A stretch of DNA of 64,000 nt from Streptomyces sp. NBC_00250 (GTDB lineage: Bacteria > Actinomycetota > Actinomycetes > Streptomycetales > Streptomycetaceae), in the NCBI RefSeq assembly GCF_036192275.1, contig NZ_CP108088.1, positions 6,635,501-6,699,500 on the forward strand. Direction: 5' to 3'. This document shows positions 28,586 to 37,807 of the stretch, one piece after another. Positions within the stretch are counted from its first letter, which is position 1. Every line of letters begins with the position of its first letter. The notes under the pieces were generated by a model. It ran no database searches, was not told the origin of the DNA, and worked only from the letters and a program-made list of their open reading frames with translations. A program made the translations under genes and the position numbers.

Positions 28586-30283
28586 GTGACAACGATCACC
28601 CCCCATTCCGGGAACCGGAAATCGAACTCCGGCGACGCCCCGGGCTCTTTTGGCCCCCCAGAGGGTGCGCCCGGTACGCTCACCGCCGTGCCACACGCTG
28701 ATCAGTACCGAAACGCCCCGCCCCGGCCGGAGCAGGCCCGCCCCACACCCCTGGGCGACCTGGCCGCGCAGCTGGGGGTCGGCATCCCCGACACCCCGCA
28801 GCCCGCCGAGATCTCGGGCATCACCCACGACTCCCGGGCCGTGCGCCCCGGCGACGTGTACGCGGCCCTGCCCGGCGCCCGCCTCCACGGCGCCGACTTC
28901 GTCGCCCAGGCCGCCGGACTCGGCGCCGCCGCCATCCTCACCGACCCGACGGGGGCCGAGCGCGCCGCCGCCACCGGCCTGCCGGTCCTGGTCGTCGAGA
29001 ACCCGCGCGGCCGGATGGGCGAACTCGCCGCCGAGATCTACGGACGGCCCGGCGCCGACCTCCTCCAGATCGGCATCACCGGCACCTCCGGCAAGACCAC
29101 CACCGCCTACCTCGTCGAGGGCGGACTGCGCGGCGCCGGACACCGCACCGGGCTCGTCGGCACCGTGGAGATGCGGATCGGCGACGAGCGCATCAAGTCG
29201 GAGCGCACCACCCCGGAGGCCACCGACCTCCAGGCGCTCTTCGCCGTCATGCGCGAGCGCGGCGTCGACGCCGTCGCCATGGAGGTGTCCAGCCACGCCC
29301 TCGTGCTCGGCCGGGTCGACGGCTGCGTCTTCGACGTCGCCGTCTTCAACAACCTCAGCCCGGAGCACATGGAGTTCCACTCCGACATGGACGACTACTT
29401 CCGGGCGAAGGCCGGGCTCTTCACGCCCGAGCGCAGCCGCCTGGGCGTGGTCAACCTCGACGACGCGTACGGCCGCCGGCTGGTCGGGGAGGCGACCGTC
29501 CCGGTCGTCACCTTCTCCGCCGAGGGCCGCGCCGACGCCGACTGGCGCGCCGAGGACCTCGTCCTCGGCTCCCACGACTCGACGTTCACCGCCGTCGGTC
29601 CCGAGGGTGAGCGGATTCCGGCCACCGCCCCGCTGCCCGGACCGTTCAACGTCGCCAACACCCTCGCCGCGATCGCCACCCTCGCCGCCGCGGGCATCGA
29701 CCCGAAGAGCGCCGCCGAGGGCATCGCCGCCGTCCCCGGCGTACCGGGCCGTCTGGAGCGGGTCGACGCCGGACAGCCGTACCTCGCCGTCGTCGACTAC
29801 GCGCACAAGACGGACGCCGTCGAATCGGTCCTGCGCTCCCTGCGCGAGGTCACCGAGGGCAAGCTGCACGTGGTCATCGGCTGCGGCGGCGACCGGGACA
29901 CCACCAAGCGCGGCCCGATGGGCGCCGCCGCGGCCCGGCTCGCCGACACCGCCGTCCTGACCTCGGACAACCCCCGCTCCGAGGACCCGCTCAAGATCCT
30001 CACCGCCATGCTCGCGGGCGCCGCCGAGGTGCCCGCGGAGGAACGCGGCGAGGTGCTCGTCCTCGCCGACCGCGCCGCGGCCGTCGCGGCCGCCGTGGCC
30101 CGCGCACAGCCGGGGGACACCGTCCTCGTCGCGGGCAAGGGCCACGAGCAGGGCCAGGAGATCGCCGGGGTCGTACGCCCCTTCGATGACCGCCAGGTCC
30201 TGCGCGAGGCCATCGCCGACCGCTCGCCCACCCAGGCTTCCGCGCCGAGCGGAACAGACAGCCACCAGAACAGTCAGGGATGA
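28586..30283 (+). CDS. murE: UDP-N-acetylmuramoyl-tripeptide synthetase (diaminopimelate-adding)
   Basis: A 565-residue Mur ligase adding diaminopimelate to UDP-MurNAc-L-Ala-D-Glu. GITGTSGKTTT binds ATP, and DNPRSEDP is the motif that selects DAP over lysine; Streptomyces uses LL-DAP. It is ~50 residues longer than typical MurE because of a Pro/Gly-rich N-terminus. The start is GTG 28586, 5 bases after GGGAG; the in-frame GTG 28688 has no ribosome site but would give the usual length, so the N-terminus is less certain. Confidence 0.95.
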   Translation: MTTITPHSGNRKSNSGDAPGSFGPPEGAPGTLTAVPHADQYRNAPPRPEQARPTPLGDLAAQLGVGIPDTPQPAEISGITHDSRAVRPGDVYAALPGARLHGADFVAQAAGLGAAAILTDPTGAERAAATGLPVLVVENPRGRMGELAAEIYGRPGADLLQIGITGTSGKTTTAYLVEGGLRGAGHRTGLVGTVEMRIGDERIKSERTTPEATDLQALFAVMRERGVDAVAMEVSSHALVLGRVDGCVFDVAVFNNLSPEHMEFHSDMDDYFRAKAGLFTPERSRLGVVNLDDAYGRRLVGEATVPVVTFSAEGRADADWRAEDLVLGSHDSTFTAVGPEGERIPATAPLPGPFNVANTLAAIATLAAAGIDPKSAAEGIAAVPGVPGRLERVDAGQPYLAVVDYAHKTDAVESVLRSLREVTEGKLHVVIGCGGDRDTTKRGPMGAAAARLADTAVLTSDNPRSEDPLKILTAMLAGAAEVPAEERGEVLVLADRAAAVAAAVARAQPGDTVLVAGKGHEQGQEIAGVVRPFDDRQVLREAIADRSPTQASAPSGTDSHQNSQG

Positions 30284-30287
30284 AGCA

Positions 30288-31712
30288 GTGATCGCCCTCT
30301 CCCTCGCCGAGATCGCCGAAATCGTCGGCGGGCAGGCGCACGACATACCGGATCCGGCCACCCGGATCACCGGGCCCGTCGTCATCGACTCCCGCGAGGT
30401 GCGGGCCGGCAGCCTCTTCGCGGCCTTCACCGGTGACCACGTCGACGGCCACGACTACGCGGAACGCGCCGTCGCGGCGGGTGCGGCGGCCGTCCTCGCC
30501 GCCCGCCCCGTCGGTGTCCCCGCCATCGTCGTCGACGACGTCCAGACGGCGCTCGGGGCCCTCGCCCGAGCGGTCGTCGAACGGCTCGGCACCGATGTCG
30601 TCGCCCTCACCGGCTCGGCCGGCAAGACCTCCACGAAGGACCTGATCGCCCAGGTCCTCGACCGGCACGCGCCCACCGTGTGGACGCCGGGCTCGCTCAA
30701 CAACGAGATCGGTCTGCCGCTCACGGCGCTCCGCGCGAGCGACGAGACCCGGCACCTGGTCCTGGAGATGGGCGCCCGCGGCATCGGGCACATCCGCTAC
30801 CTCACCGGCCTCACCCCGCCCCGCATCGGCCTCGTCCTCAACGTGGGCACCGCCCACATCGGCGAGTTCGGCGGCCGGGAGCAGATCGCCCAGGCGAAGG
30901 GCGAGCTCGTCGAGGCGCTGCCCTCGGCCGAGGAGGGTGGAGTGGCGGTCCTCAACGCCGACGACCCGCTCGTCCGGGCGATGGCGAGCCGCACCAAGGC
31001 CCGCGTGACCTTCTTCGGCGAAGCGGACGAAGCGGCCGTACGGGCCGAGAACGTCCGCCTCACAGAGTCCGGACAGCCTTCTTTCAGGCTTCACACACCC
31101 ACCGGGTGCAGTGACGTGACCTTGCGCCTGTACGGTGAGCACCACGTGTCGAACGCGCTCGCAGCGGCCGCCGTCGCGCACGAGCTGGGCATGCCTGTCG
31201 AAGAGATCGCCACCGCGCTCTCCGAGGCCGGCACCCTGTCGCGCTGGCGCATGGAGGTCACCGAGCGTCCGGACGGCGTGACGATCGTCAACGACGCCTA
31301 CAACGCGAATCCCGAGTCCATGCGAGCCGCCCTGCGCGCGCTCGCGGCCATGGGCAGGGCCGCACAGGCCCGAGGGGCTCGTACGTGGGCGGTGCTCGGC
31401 AAGATGGCCGAGCTCGGTGACGCATCGCTCGTCGAGCACGACGCGGTCGGGCGGCTCGCCGTCCGGCTCAACGTCAGCAAGCTCGTCGCGGTCGGGGACA
31501 GGGAAGCGTCCTGGCTGCAACTGGGCGCATATAACGAGGGTTCGTGGGGTGAGGAGTCGGTGCACGTGTCCGACGCGCAGGCGGCTGTCGACCTGTTGCG
31601 CAGTGAGCTGCGCCCGGGGGACGTCGTCCTTGTGAAGGCATCCAGGTCGGTCGGTCTCGAACAGGTCGCCCTGGCTCTCCTCGACACCGAGGGTGAGGTC
31701 ACCGGCCGATGA
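30288..31712 (+). CDS. murF: UDP-MurNAc-tripeptide:D-Ala-D-Ala ligase
   Basis: A 474-residue Mur ligase adding the D-Ala-D-Ala dipeptide to the precursor. It starts [16 protein letters not shown], with Mur N-domain [17 protein letters not shown]-loop [14 protein letters not shown], and the central motif [13 protein letters not shown]. The start is GTG 30288, 4 bases after the murE stop, with GGGA just upstream; the open frame further left overlaps murE. Its stop overlaps the mraY ATG, so it is coupled. Confidence 0.96.
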   Translation: MIALSLAEIAEIVGGQAHDIPDPATRITGPVVIDSREVRAGSLFAAFTGDHVDGHDYAERAVAAGAAAVLAARPVGVPAIVVDDVQTALGALARAVVERLGTDVVALTGSAGKTSTKDLIAQVLDRHAPTVWTPGSLNNEIGLPLTALRASDETRHLVLEMGARGIGHIRYLTGLTPPRIGLVLNVGTAHIGEFGGREQIAQAKGELVEALPSAEEGGVAVLNADDPLVRAMASRTKARVTFFGEADEAAVRAENVRLTESGQPSFRLHTPTGCSDVTLRLYGEHHVSNALAAAAVAHELGMPVEEIATALSEAGTLSRWRMEVTERPDGVTIVNDAYNANPESMRAALRALAAMGRAAQARGARTWAVLGKMAELGDASLVEHDAVGRLAVRLNVSKLVAVGDREASWLQLGAYNEGSWGEESVHVSDAQAAVDLLRSELRPGDVVLVKASRSVGLEQVALALLDTEGEVTGR

Positions 31713-32779
31713 GGCAGATCCTCTTCGCGGGGGCCATCGGGCTCTTCCTGACCCTGATCGGCACGCCGCTGCTCATCAAGCTCCTCGCCCGCAAGGGGTA
31801 CGGGCAGTTCATCCGGGACGACGGCCCGCGCGGCCACGCCGGGAAGAAGGGCACGCCCACCATGGGCGGTATCTCCTTCATCCTGGCCACGCTCATCGCG
31901 TACGCCCTGGCCAAGGTCATCACCGGTGAGGACCCGACGTACTCGGGCGCCCTGGTGCTGTTCCTGATGGCCGGCATGGGCCTCGTCGGCTTCCTCGACG
32001 ACTACATCAAGATCGTCAAGCAGCGTTCGCTGGGCCTGCGGGCCAAGGCGAAGATGGCCGGCCAGCTGATCGTCGGCATCGCCTTCGCCGTGCTGTCGCT
32101 GCAGTTCGCCGACCTGCGAGGGCTCACGCCCGCCTCCACGAAGCTCTCCTTCATCATGGACTTCGGCTGGGCCATCGGACCGGTGCTGTTCGTGGTCTGG
32201 GCGCTCTTCATGATTCTCGCCATGTCCAACGGCGTGAACCTGACGGACGGTCTGGACGGCCTCGCCACCGGCGCCTCGGTGATGGTCTTCGGCGCGTACA
32301 CCTTCATCGGGCTCTGGCAGTTCCAGGAGTCCTGTGCGAACGCCATGACCCTGACCAACCCCAACGCCTGCTTCGAGGTGCGCGACCCGCTCGACCTCGC
32401 GGTCGTCGCCTCCGCGCTCATGGGCTCCTGCTTCGGCTTCCTGTGGTGGAACACCTCGCCCGCCAAGATCTTCATGGGTGACACCGGCTCGCTCGCCCTC
32501 GGCGGCGCCCTCGCCGGTCTCGCCATCTGCTCCCGTACGGAGCTGCTGCTGGCCCTGCTCGGCGGCCTGTTCGTGCTGATCACGATGTCCGTGGTCATCC
32601 AGGTCGGCTCGTTCAAGATGACCGGCAAGCGCGTCTTCCGGATGGCGCCACTCCAGCACCACTTCGAACTCAAGGGGTGGTCCGAAGTCCTGGTCGTCGT
32701 CCGGTTCTGGATCATCCAGGGCATGTGCGTGATCGTGGGCCTGGGCCTCTTCTACGCGGGATGGGCAGCAGAGAAGTGA
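31709..32779 (+). CDS. mraY: Phospho-MurNAc-pentapeptide translocase (lipid I synthase)
   Basis: A 356-residue integral membrane enzyme with about ten helices that transfers phospho-MurNAc-pentapeptide to undecaprenyl phosphate. Catalytic motifs are [12 protein letters not shown] (Asp pair, about residues 97-108), [12 protein letters not shown] and [12 protein letters not shown]. Its ATG overlaps the murF stop (ATGA), and its own stop overlaps the possible GTG start of murD. It is the target of several Streptomyces-made nucleoside antibiotics. Confidence 0.97.
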   Translation: MRQILFAGAIGLFLTLIGTPLLIKLLARKGYGQFIRDDGPRGHAGKKGTPTMGGISFILATLIAYALAKVITGEDPTYSGALVLFLMAGMGLVGFLDDYIKIVKQRSLGLRAKAKMAGQLIVGIAFAVLSLQFADLRGLTPASTKLSFIMDFGWAIGPVLFVVWALFMILAMSNGVNLTDGLDGLATGASVMVFGAYTFIGLWQFQESCANAMTLTNPNACFEVRDPLDLAVVASALMGSCFGFLWWNTSPAKIFMGDTGSLALGGALAGLAICSRTELLLALLGGLFVLITMSVVIQVGSFKMTGKRVFRMAPLQHHFELKGWSEVLVVVRFWIIQGMCVIVGLGLFYAGWAAEK

Positions 32780-34200
32780 CAGAACAGCTCGACTGGAACG
32801 GCAAGAAGGTCACCGTCGCGGGCCTCGGGGTCTCCGGCATCCCGGCCGCCCGTGTCCTGCACGGTCTCGGCGCGCTCGTGACCGTCGTCAACGACGGCGA
32901 CGACGAGCGCTCCCGGGCCCAGGCCGCGGAGCTGGAGGCGGAGGGCATCACCGTCCGCCTCGGCGACGGGGCCACTCTGCCGTCCGGCACCGAGCTGATC
33001 GTCACCACCCCTGGCTGGCGGCCCGACAAGCCGCTCTTCACGGCCGCCGCGGAGGCGGGCGTGGAGATCTGGGGCGACGTCGAACTCGCCTGGCGGCTCA
33101 GGGGGCCGGGAGCGGCCCCCTGGCTCGCGGTCACCGGCACCAACGGCAAGACCACGACCGTCCGGATGCTCGCCTCGATCCTGGAGGCGGCCGGACTGCG
33201 GACCGCCGCCGTCGGCAACATCGGGGTCTCGCTCCTCGACGCCGTCCTCGGCGAGGAGCGGTACGACGTCCTCGCCGTCGAGCTCTCCAGCTACCAGCTC
33301 CACTGGGCGCCGTCCGTCCGCGTCCACTCGGGCGCCGTGCTCAACCTGGCGCCCGACCACCTCGACTGGCACGGCTCCATGGAGGCGTACGCCGCCGACA
33401 AGGGCCGCATCTACGAGGGCAACCAGGTCGCCTGCGTCTACAACGTCGCCGACAAGGCCACCGAGGACCTCGTCCGCGAGGCCGACGTCGAGGAGGGCTG
33501 CCGGGCCATCGGCTTCACCCTCGGCACCCCCGGCCCCTCCCAACTGGGTGTCGTCGAGGGCATCCTCGTCGACCGGGCCTTCGTCGAGAACCGGCAGAAG
33601 AACGCCCAGGAACTCGCCGAGGTATCCGACGTCCAGCCGCCGGCCCCGCACAACATCGCCAACGCCCTGGCCGCGGCCGCCCTGGCCCGCGCCTTCGGCG
33701 TCGACGCCAAGGCCGTACGCGACGGGCTGAAGGCCTTCCGGCCCGACCCGCACCGCATCGAACTGGTCGAGGAGGTCCAGGGAGTCGCGTACGTCGACGA
33801 CTCCAAGGCCACCAACACCCACGCCGCGGAAGCCTCGTTGGCGGCCTACGACCCGATCGTCTGGATCGCCGGTGGTCTCGCCAAGGGCGCGACCTTCGAC
33901 GAGCTCGTCCAGAAGTCGGCGAAGCGCTTGCGCGGGGCCGTCCTGATCGGCGCCGACCGGGCCCTGATCCGCGAAGCCCTGGCGCGACACGCCCCGGAGG
34001 TACCGGTGGTGGACCTCGACCGGACCGACACTGGGGCGATGTCCGAGGCGGTCCGCGAGGCGGCCCGGCTCGCCCGAGCGGGGGACACGGTCCTCCTCGC
34101 CCCGGCCTGCGCCTCGATGGACATGTTCACCAACTACAACAAGCGGGGCGAGGCCTTCGCGGACGCGGTCCGCGCCCTCGCCGCCACCGGGGACGCCTGA
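32761..34200 (+). CDS. murD: UDP-N-acetylmuramoyl-L-alanine:D-glutamate ligase
   Basis: A 479-residue Mur ligase adding D-Glu. The Rossmann-like N-domain starts [23 protein letters not shown], the ATP loop is [17 protein letters not shown], and substrate motifs are ELSSYQLHW and [17 protein letters not shown]. Two starts are possible: ATG 32761 (MGSREVTEQ), which overlaps mraY by 19 bases and matches my recollection of Streptomyces MurD proteins, and GTG 32776, which overlaps the mraY stop as GTGA. Neither has a strong ribosome site. Confidence 0.95.
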   Translation: MGSREVTEQLDWNGKKVTVAGLGVSGIPAARVLHGLGALVTVVNDGDDERSRAQAAELEAEGITVRLGDGATLPSGTELIVTTPGWRPDKPLFTAAAEAGVEIWGDVELAWRLRGPGAAPWLAVTGTNGKTTTVRMLASILEAAGLRTAAVGNIGVSLLDAVLGEERYDVLAVELSSYQLHWAPSVRVHSGAVLNLAPDHLDWHGSMEAYAADKGRIYEGNQVACVYNVADKATEDLVREADVEEGCRAIGFTLGTPGPSQLGVVEGILVDRAFVENRQKNAQELAEVSDVQPPAPHNIANALAAAALARAFGVDAKAVRDGLKAFRPDPHRIELVEEVQGVAYVDDSKATNTHAAEASLAAYDPIVWIAGGLAKGATFDELVQKSAKRLRGAVLIGADRALIREALARHAPEVPVVDLDRTDTGAMSEAVREAARLARAGDTVLLAPACASMDMFTNYNKRGEAFADAVRALAATGDA

Positions 34201-34255
34201 CCCGACCAGTGGGAGGGTCCGGCAGGACCGGGCACGACCGGAGGGGGCAGCGACC

Positions 34256-35596
34256 ATGCCGAGCAAGATCGCAGGGACACGCAGGCCCTCCGCCGCACGC
34301 GGCGGAGGGCGGGCCCCCGCGACCCCGCGACGGCCGCGCGGCGGGGGCGTACGACGCCTCCACGAGCGCGCCCGGAAGGCCTGGGACCGGCCGCTCACGG
34401 CGTATTACGTGATCATCGGCGCGGGCATGCTCATCACCGCCCTCGGCCTCGTGATGGTCTACTCCGCCTCGATGATCACGGCACTCCGCTACGACCTGGT
34501 GCCCTCCTACTTCTTCCGGAAGCAGTTCTTCGCCGCGCTCCTCGGCACCGGACTGCTCCTGGTCGCCTCACGCATGCCGGTGAAGCTCCACCGGGCCCTC
34601 GCCTACCCCATCCTGGTCGGCGCCGTCTTCCTGATGGTCCTCGTGCAGATCCCCGGGATAGGGCACGCGGTCAACGGCAACCAGAACTGGATCTCCCTCG
34701 GCGGCCCCTTCCAGCTCCAGCCCAGCGAGTTCGGCAAGCTGGCGCTGATCCTGTGGGGGGCCGATCTGCTCGCCCGCAAACACGACACGCGGCTCCTGAC
34801 CCAGTGGAAGCACATGCTCGTGCCCCTGGTCCCGGGCGCCTTCATGCTGCTCGGACTGATCATGCTCGGCGGCGACATGGGCACCTCGATCATCCTCGCG
34901 GCGATCCTCTTCGGCCTGTTGTGGACCGCCGGAGCGCCCACCCGGCTCTTCGTCGGAGTGCTCACGGTGGCCGGCGCGATCGGCTTCCTGCTGATCAAGA
35001 CGAGCTCCAACCGGATGAAGCGCTTCGACTGCATCGGCGCGACCGACCCCGGCGGCGAGGGAGCCCCCTGCCTGCAGGCCGCGCACGGAATCTATGCTCT
35101 GGCGTCGGGCGGATGGTTCGGTTCCGGACTCGGTGCGAGCGTCGAGAAATGGGGCCAACTGCCGGAGGCGCACACCGACTTCATCTTCGCGGTCACCGGT
35201 GAGGAACTGGGTCTGGCGGGGACGCTGTCGGTACTCGCCCTGTTCGCGGCTCTAGGCTATGCGGGTATCCGCGTGGCCGGAGGCACGGAGGACCCCTTCG
35301 TGAGGTTCGCCGCGGGAGGTGTGACCACCTGGATCACGGCTCAGGCCGTGATCAACATCGGTGCGGTGCTCGGTCTGCTGCCGATCGCCGGTGTCCCGCT
35401 CCCGTTGTTCTCCTACGGTGGGTCGGCCCTGCTGCCGACCATGTTCGCCGTCGGGCTCCTCATCGCCTTCGCGCGACAGGAACCCGCCGCGAAAGCGGCC
35501 CTGGCCATGCGCCGCCCCGGCTGGGGCAAGCGGGCCGGGGTGAGATGGAAGTCGATGCGACGGCGCGTCAAGAAGCGCCCGTCCGGAGAGCGGTGA
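34256..35596 (+). CDS. ftsW: SEDS peptidoglycan glycosyltransferase FtsW
   Basis: A 446-residue polytopic SEDS protein that polymerises septal lipid II together with FtsI. The cytoplasmic N-terminus (about 55 residues) and C-terminus (about 35 residues) are Arg/Lys-rich. SEDS motifs are visible: GNQNWISLGGPFQLQPSEFGKLALI, LGGDMGTS with the catalytic-type Asp region, SVEKWGQLPEAHTDFIFAVTGEELGL and GVPLPLFSYGGSALL. ATG 34256 lies 55 bp after murD with GGAGGG upstream. Confidence 0.97.
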   Translation: MPSKIAGTRRPSAARGGGRAPATPRRPRGGGVRRLHERARKAWDRPLTAYYVIIGAGMLITALGLVMVYSASMITALRYDLVPSYFFRKQFFAALLGTGLLLVASRMPVKLHRALAYPILVGAVFLMVLVQIPGIGHAVNGNQNWISLGGPFQLQPSEFGKLALILWGADLLARKHDTRLLTQWKHMLVPLVPGAFMLLGLIMLGGDMGTSIILAAILFGLLWTAGAPTRLFVGVLTVAGAIGFLLIKTSSNRMKRFDCIGATDPGGEGAPCLQAAHGIYALASGGWFGSGLGASVEKWGQLPEAHTDFIFAVTGEELGLAGTLSVLALFAALGYAGIRVAGGTEDPFVRFAAGGVTTWITAQAVINIGAVLGLLPIAGVPLPLFSYGGSALLPTMFAVGLLIAFARQEPAAKAALAMRRPGWGKRAGVRWKSMRRRVKKRPSGER

Positions 35597-35602
35597 ATTT
35601 CG

Positions 35603-36697
35603 GTGCATGTCGTACTCGCCGGCGGGGGGACCGCCGGCCACATCGAGCCCGCGCTGGCCCTCGCGGACGCCCTGCGCAGGCAGGACCCCAGCGTGGGGAT
35701 CACGGCGCTCGGCACGGAGAAGGGTCTGGAGACCCGGCTCGTGCCCGAGCGGGGCTACGAGTTGGCCCTCATCCCCGCCGTACCGCTGCCCCGCAAGCCC
35801 ACCCCTGAGCTGATCACCGTCCCCGGGCGGCTGCGCGGCACCATCAAGGCGGCCGAGCAGATCCTGGAGCGCACCAAGGCGGACTGCGTGGTGGGCTTCG
35901 GCGGCTATGTGGCGCTGCCCGGCTATCTCGCGGCCAAGCGCCTCGGGGTGCCGATCGTGGTCCACGAGGCCAACGCCCGGCCCGGCCTCGCCAACAAGAT
36001 CGGTTCGCGGTACGCGGCCGGGGTCGCCGTCGCCACCCCGGACAGCAAGCTCCGCAACGCCCGCTACATCGGCATTCCGCTGCGGCACACCATCGCGACC
36101 CTCGACCGGGCGCGGGTGCGTCCCGAGGCGCGCGCCGCGTTCGGGCTGGACCCGAACCTGCCGACGCTCCTCGTCTCCGGCGGCTCGCAGGGCGCCCGGC
36201 GGCTCAACGAGGTCGTCCAGCAGATCGCCCCGGTGCTCCAGCGCTCCGGCATCCAGATCCTGCACGCGGTCGGCCCGAAGAACGAAATGCCGCGCGTCGA
36301 CAACATGCCCGGAATGCCGCCCTACGTGCCGGTACCGTACGTGGACCGGATGGATCTCGCGTACGCCGCGGCCGACATGATGCTCTGCCGCGCGGGTGCG
36401 ATGACCGTCGCCGAACTCTCCGCCGTCGGGCTGCCCGCCGCGTACGTCCCGCTGCCGATCGGCAACGGCGAACAGCGGCTCAACGCCCAGCCGGTGGTCA
36501 AGGCCGGCGGTGGGCTCCTCGTCGACGACGCGGAGCTGTCGCCGCAGTGGGTGCAGGGCAACGTCCTGCCCGTACTGGCCGATCCGCACCGGTTGTACGA
36601 GATGTCCCGCGCCGCCGCCGAGTTCGGCCGCCGGGACGCCGACGACCTGCTCGTCGGCATGGTGTACGAGGCGATCGCCGCCCGCCGACAGGCGTAG
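35603..36697 (+). CDS. murG: UDP-GlcNAc:lipid I N-acetylglucosaminyltransferase
   Basis: A 364-residue GT-B glycosyltransferase that makes lipid II at the inner membrane face. The N-terminal loop VVLAGGGTAGHIEPALALADAL, then VGFGGYVALPG and HEANARPGLAN; the C-domain has LLVSGGSQGARRLNEVV and the UDP-GlcNAc motif LCRAGAMTVAELSAVGLPAAYVPLP. The start is GTG 35603 (MHVVLAGG). It follows ftsW by 6 bases. Confidence 0.97.
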   Translation: MHVVLAGGGTAGHIEPALALADALRRQDPSVGITALGTEKGLETRLVPERGYELALIPAVPLPRKPTPELITVPGRLRGTIKAAEQILERTKADCVVGFGGYVALPGYLAAKRLGVPIVVHEANARPGLANKIGSRYAAGVAVATPDSKLRNARYIGIPLRHTIATLDRARVRPEARAAFGLDPNLPTLLVSGGSQGARRLNEVVQQIAPVLQRSGIQILHAVGPKNEMPRVDNMPGMPPYVPVPYVDRMDLAYAAADMMLCRAGAMTVAELSAVGLPAAYVPLPIGNGEQRLNAQPVVKAGGGLLVDDAELSPQWVQGNVLPVLADPHRLYEMSRAAAEFGRRDADDLLVGMVYEAIAARRQA

Positions 36698-36725
36698 CGC
36701 GGCGGCTGAGGGCAGGAGGCGCCAG

Positions 36726-37529
36726 GTGGCAGCCGGACCGACGACCGCCGAGAAGAGCGGCGCGAGCACGTCGAAGGGGTCGTCGGAGGGTTCGTCCCGC
36801 ACGGGCGCCCGGAATCGCAAGTTCCGGGTGCCCGGCGCCAGGGTGCTCCTCATCGGCCTCGGCGTTCTCCTGCTCGTGGCCGGTGTGTTCTGGGCGCTCT
36901 ACGGCTCCTCCTGGTTCCGTGTGGAACGTGTGAAGACTTCCGGTACGGGGGTCCTGACCCCGCGCGAGGTCGAGGCGGTGGCCGCCGTTCCCATGGGTGC
37001 CCCGCTAGTCACCGTCGACACCGAGGCCATCGAGGCGCGGCTCCGCGAGGGGTTCCCGCGGATCGAGTCGGTGGACGTCGTGCGGTCCTGGCCGCACGGA
37101 ATCGGGCTGAAAGTGACGGAACGGAAGCCCGTCCTCCTGATGGAAAAGGGCGGAAAGTTCATCGAAGTGGACGCGACCGGACTGCGGTTCGCCACCGTCG
37201 ACACCGCCCCCCTGGGTGTTCCCCGACTCGTCCTCGACAGTGCCTCCTCCCCGAGCCTGCGTCGCTTCGACGCGGACCGGCTGCTCCAGGAGGCCGTCCG
37301 CGTCCGGGGTGAACTCCCGGCGGAAATCGCCCGGAACACTCGTGTCGTGCGCGTCACCTCGTACGACTCCGTCACTCTGGAGCTGACGAGGGGGCGCACC
37401 GTCTTCTGGGGCAGCGGCGAACACGGCTCGGTCAAGGCCCGGGTTCTCACCGCGCTCCTGAAGGCCACTCCCAAAGCGGGGCACTTCGATGTAAGTGCCC
37501 CCACGGCGCCCGCCTCGTCCGGGAGTTGA
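36726..37529 (+). CDS. ftsQ: Cell division protein FtsQ (DivIB)
   Basis: A 267-residue bitopic protein. The cytoplasmic N-terminus is Ser/Gly/Lys-rich, with one membrane helix (VLLIGLGVLLLVAGVFWALYG, about residues 41-61), then a POTRA domain (FRVERVKTSGTGVLTPREVEAVAAVPMGAPLVTVD) and the FtsQ beta domain. It scaffolds FtsL/FtsB. The start is GTG 36726, 6 bases after AGGAGG at 36714-36719; the open frame to 36510 overlaps murG and is not coding. It is the last gene before the ftsZ promoter region. Confidence 0.94.
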   Translation: MAAGPTTAEKSGASTSKGSSEGSSRTGARNRKFRVPGARVLLIGLGVLLLVAGVFWALYGSSWFRVERVKTSGTGVLTPREVEAVAAVPMGAPLVTVDTEAIEARLREGFPRIESVDVVRSWPHGIGLKVTERKPVLLMEKGGKFIEVDATGLRFATVDTAPLGVPRLVLDSASSPSLRRFDADRLLQEAVRVRGELPAEIARNTRVVRVTSYDSVTLELTRGRTVFWGSGEHGSVKARVLTALLKATPKAGHFDVSAPTAPASSGS

Positions 37530-37534
37530 CGGGT

Positions 37535-37578
37535 ATCACCCCTGGCCAGCACCCTGGTTGGCCAGCGCTACGGGTGAT
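37535..37578 (+). terminator. Nested hairpin after ftsQ, possible terminator or attenuator
   Basis: ATCACCC followed at once by CTGGCCA pairs with TGGCCAG and, after a 6-base bulge, GGGTGAT; the loop is 10 bases. It begins 5 bases past the ftsQ stop. It could end or reduce readthrough from the upstream wall genes so that ftsZ is driven by its own promoters. Confidence 0.55.
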
Positions 37579-37619
37579 CACATAGGGTGAAAAGAAAAAC
37601 GGGAGGTTCGGCGTGTTCG

Positions 37620-37649
37620 TTGAACGTGCGCCACTTGTCGACTTAGTGT
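37620..37649 (+). promoter_or_regulatory. Candidate ftsZ promoter
   Basis: TTGAAC (37620-37625) and TAGTGT (37644-37649) with an 18-bp spacer. ftsZ of S. coelicolor is known to have several promoters in the equivalent gap, one induced in sporulating hyphae. The -10 overlaps the left arm of the inverted repeat at 37645-37682. Confidence 0.45.
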
Positions 37650-37682
37650 CCTGTTCGGAAGAGTCCAGCGAACAGAGACACT
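37645..37682. promoter_or_regulatory. Long inverted repeat with GACAC motifs, WhiA-type site candidate
   Basis: AGTGTC-CTGTTCG pairs with CGAACAG-A-GACACT across 11 bases: 13-bp arms with a single bulge. Both arms contain GACAC/GTGTC, the motif of the sporulation regulator WhiA, which is known to activate ftsZ in Streptomyces. It may act as a DNA site, as an RNA hairpin, or both. Confidence 0.6.
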
Positions 37683-37685
37683 GGT

Positions 37686-37710
37686 AACCCTAAACTTCAA
37701 CGTTAGGGTT
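37686..37710. promoter_or_regulatory. Inverted repeat AACCCTAA-N9-TTAGGGTT in the ftsZ leader
   Basis: A perfect 8-bp inverted repeat with a 9-bp spacer, 3 bases after the preceding repeat and about 100 bp before the ftsZ start. It is unusually AT-rich for this genome. TAAACT within it could be another -10. The binding factor is unknown. Confidence 0.55.
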
Positions 37711-37807
37711 CGGGTCGGCGTTTCGGACCGTCCCAATCGGCATCCGTCGGAGCGGCGCGACCAACCGCGCAGCGACGACACGTAACTCGAGGCGAGAGGC
37801 CTTCGAC

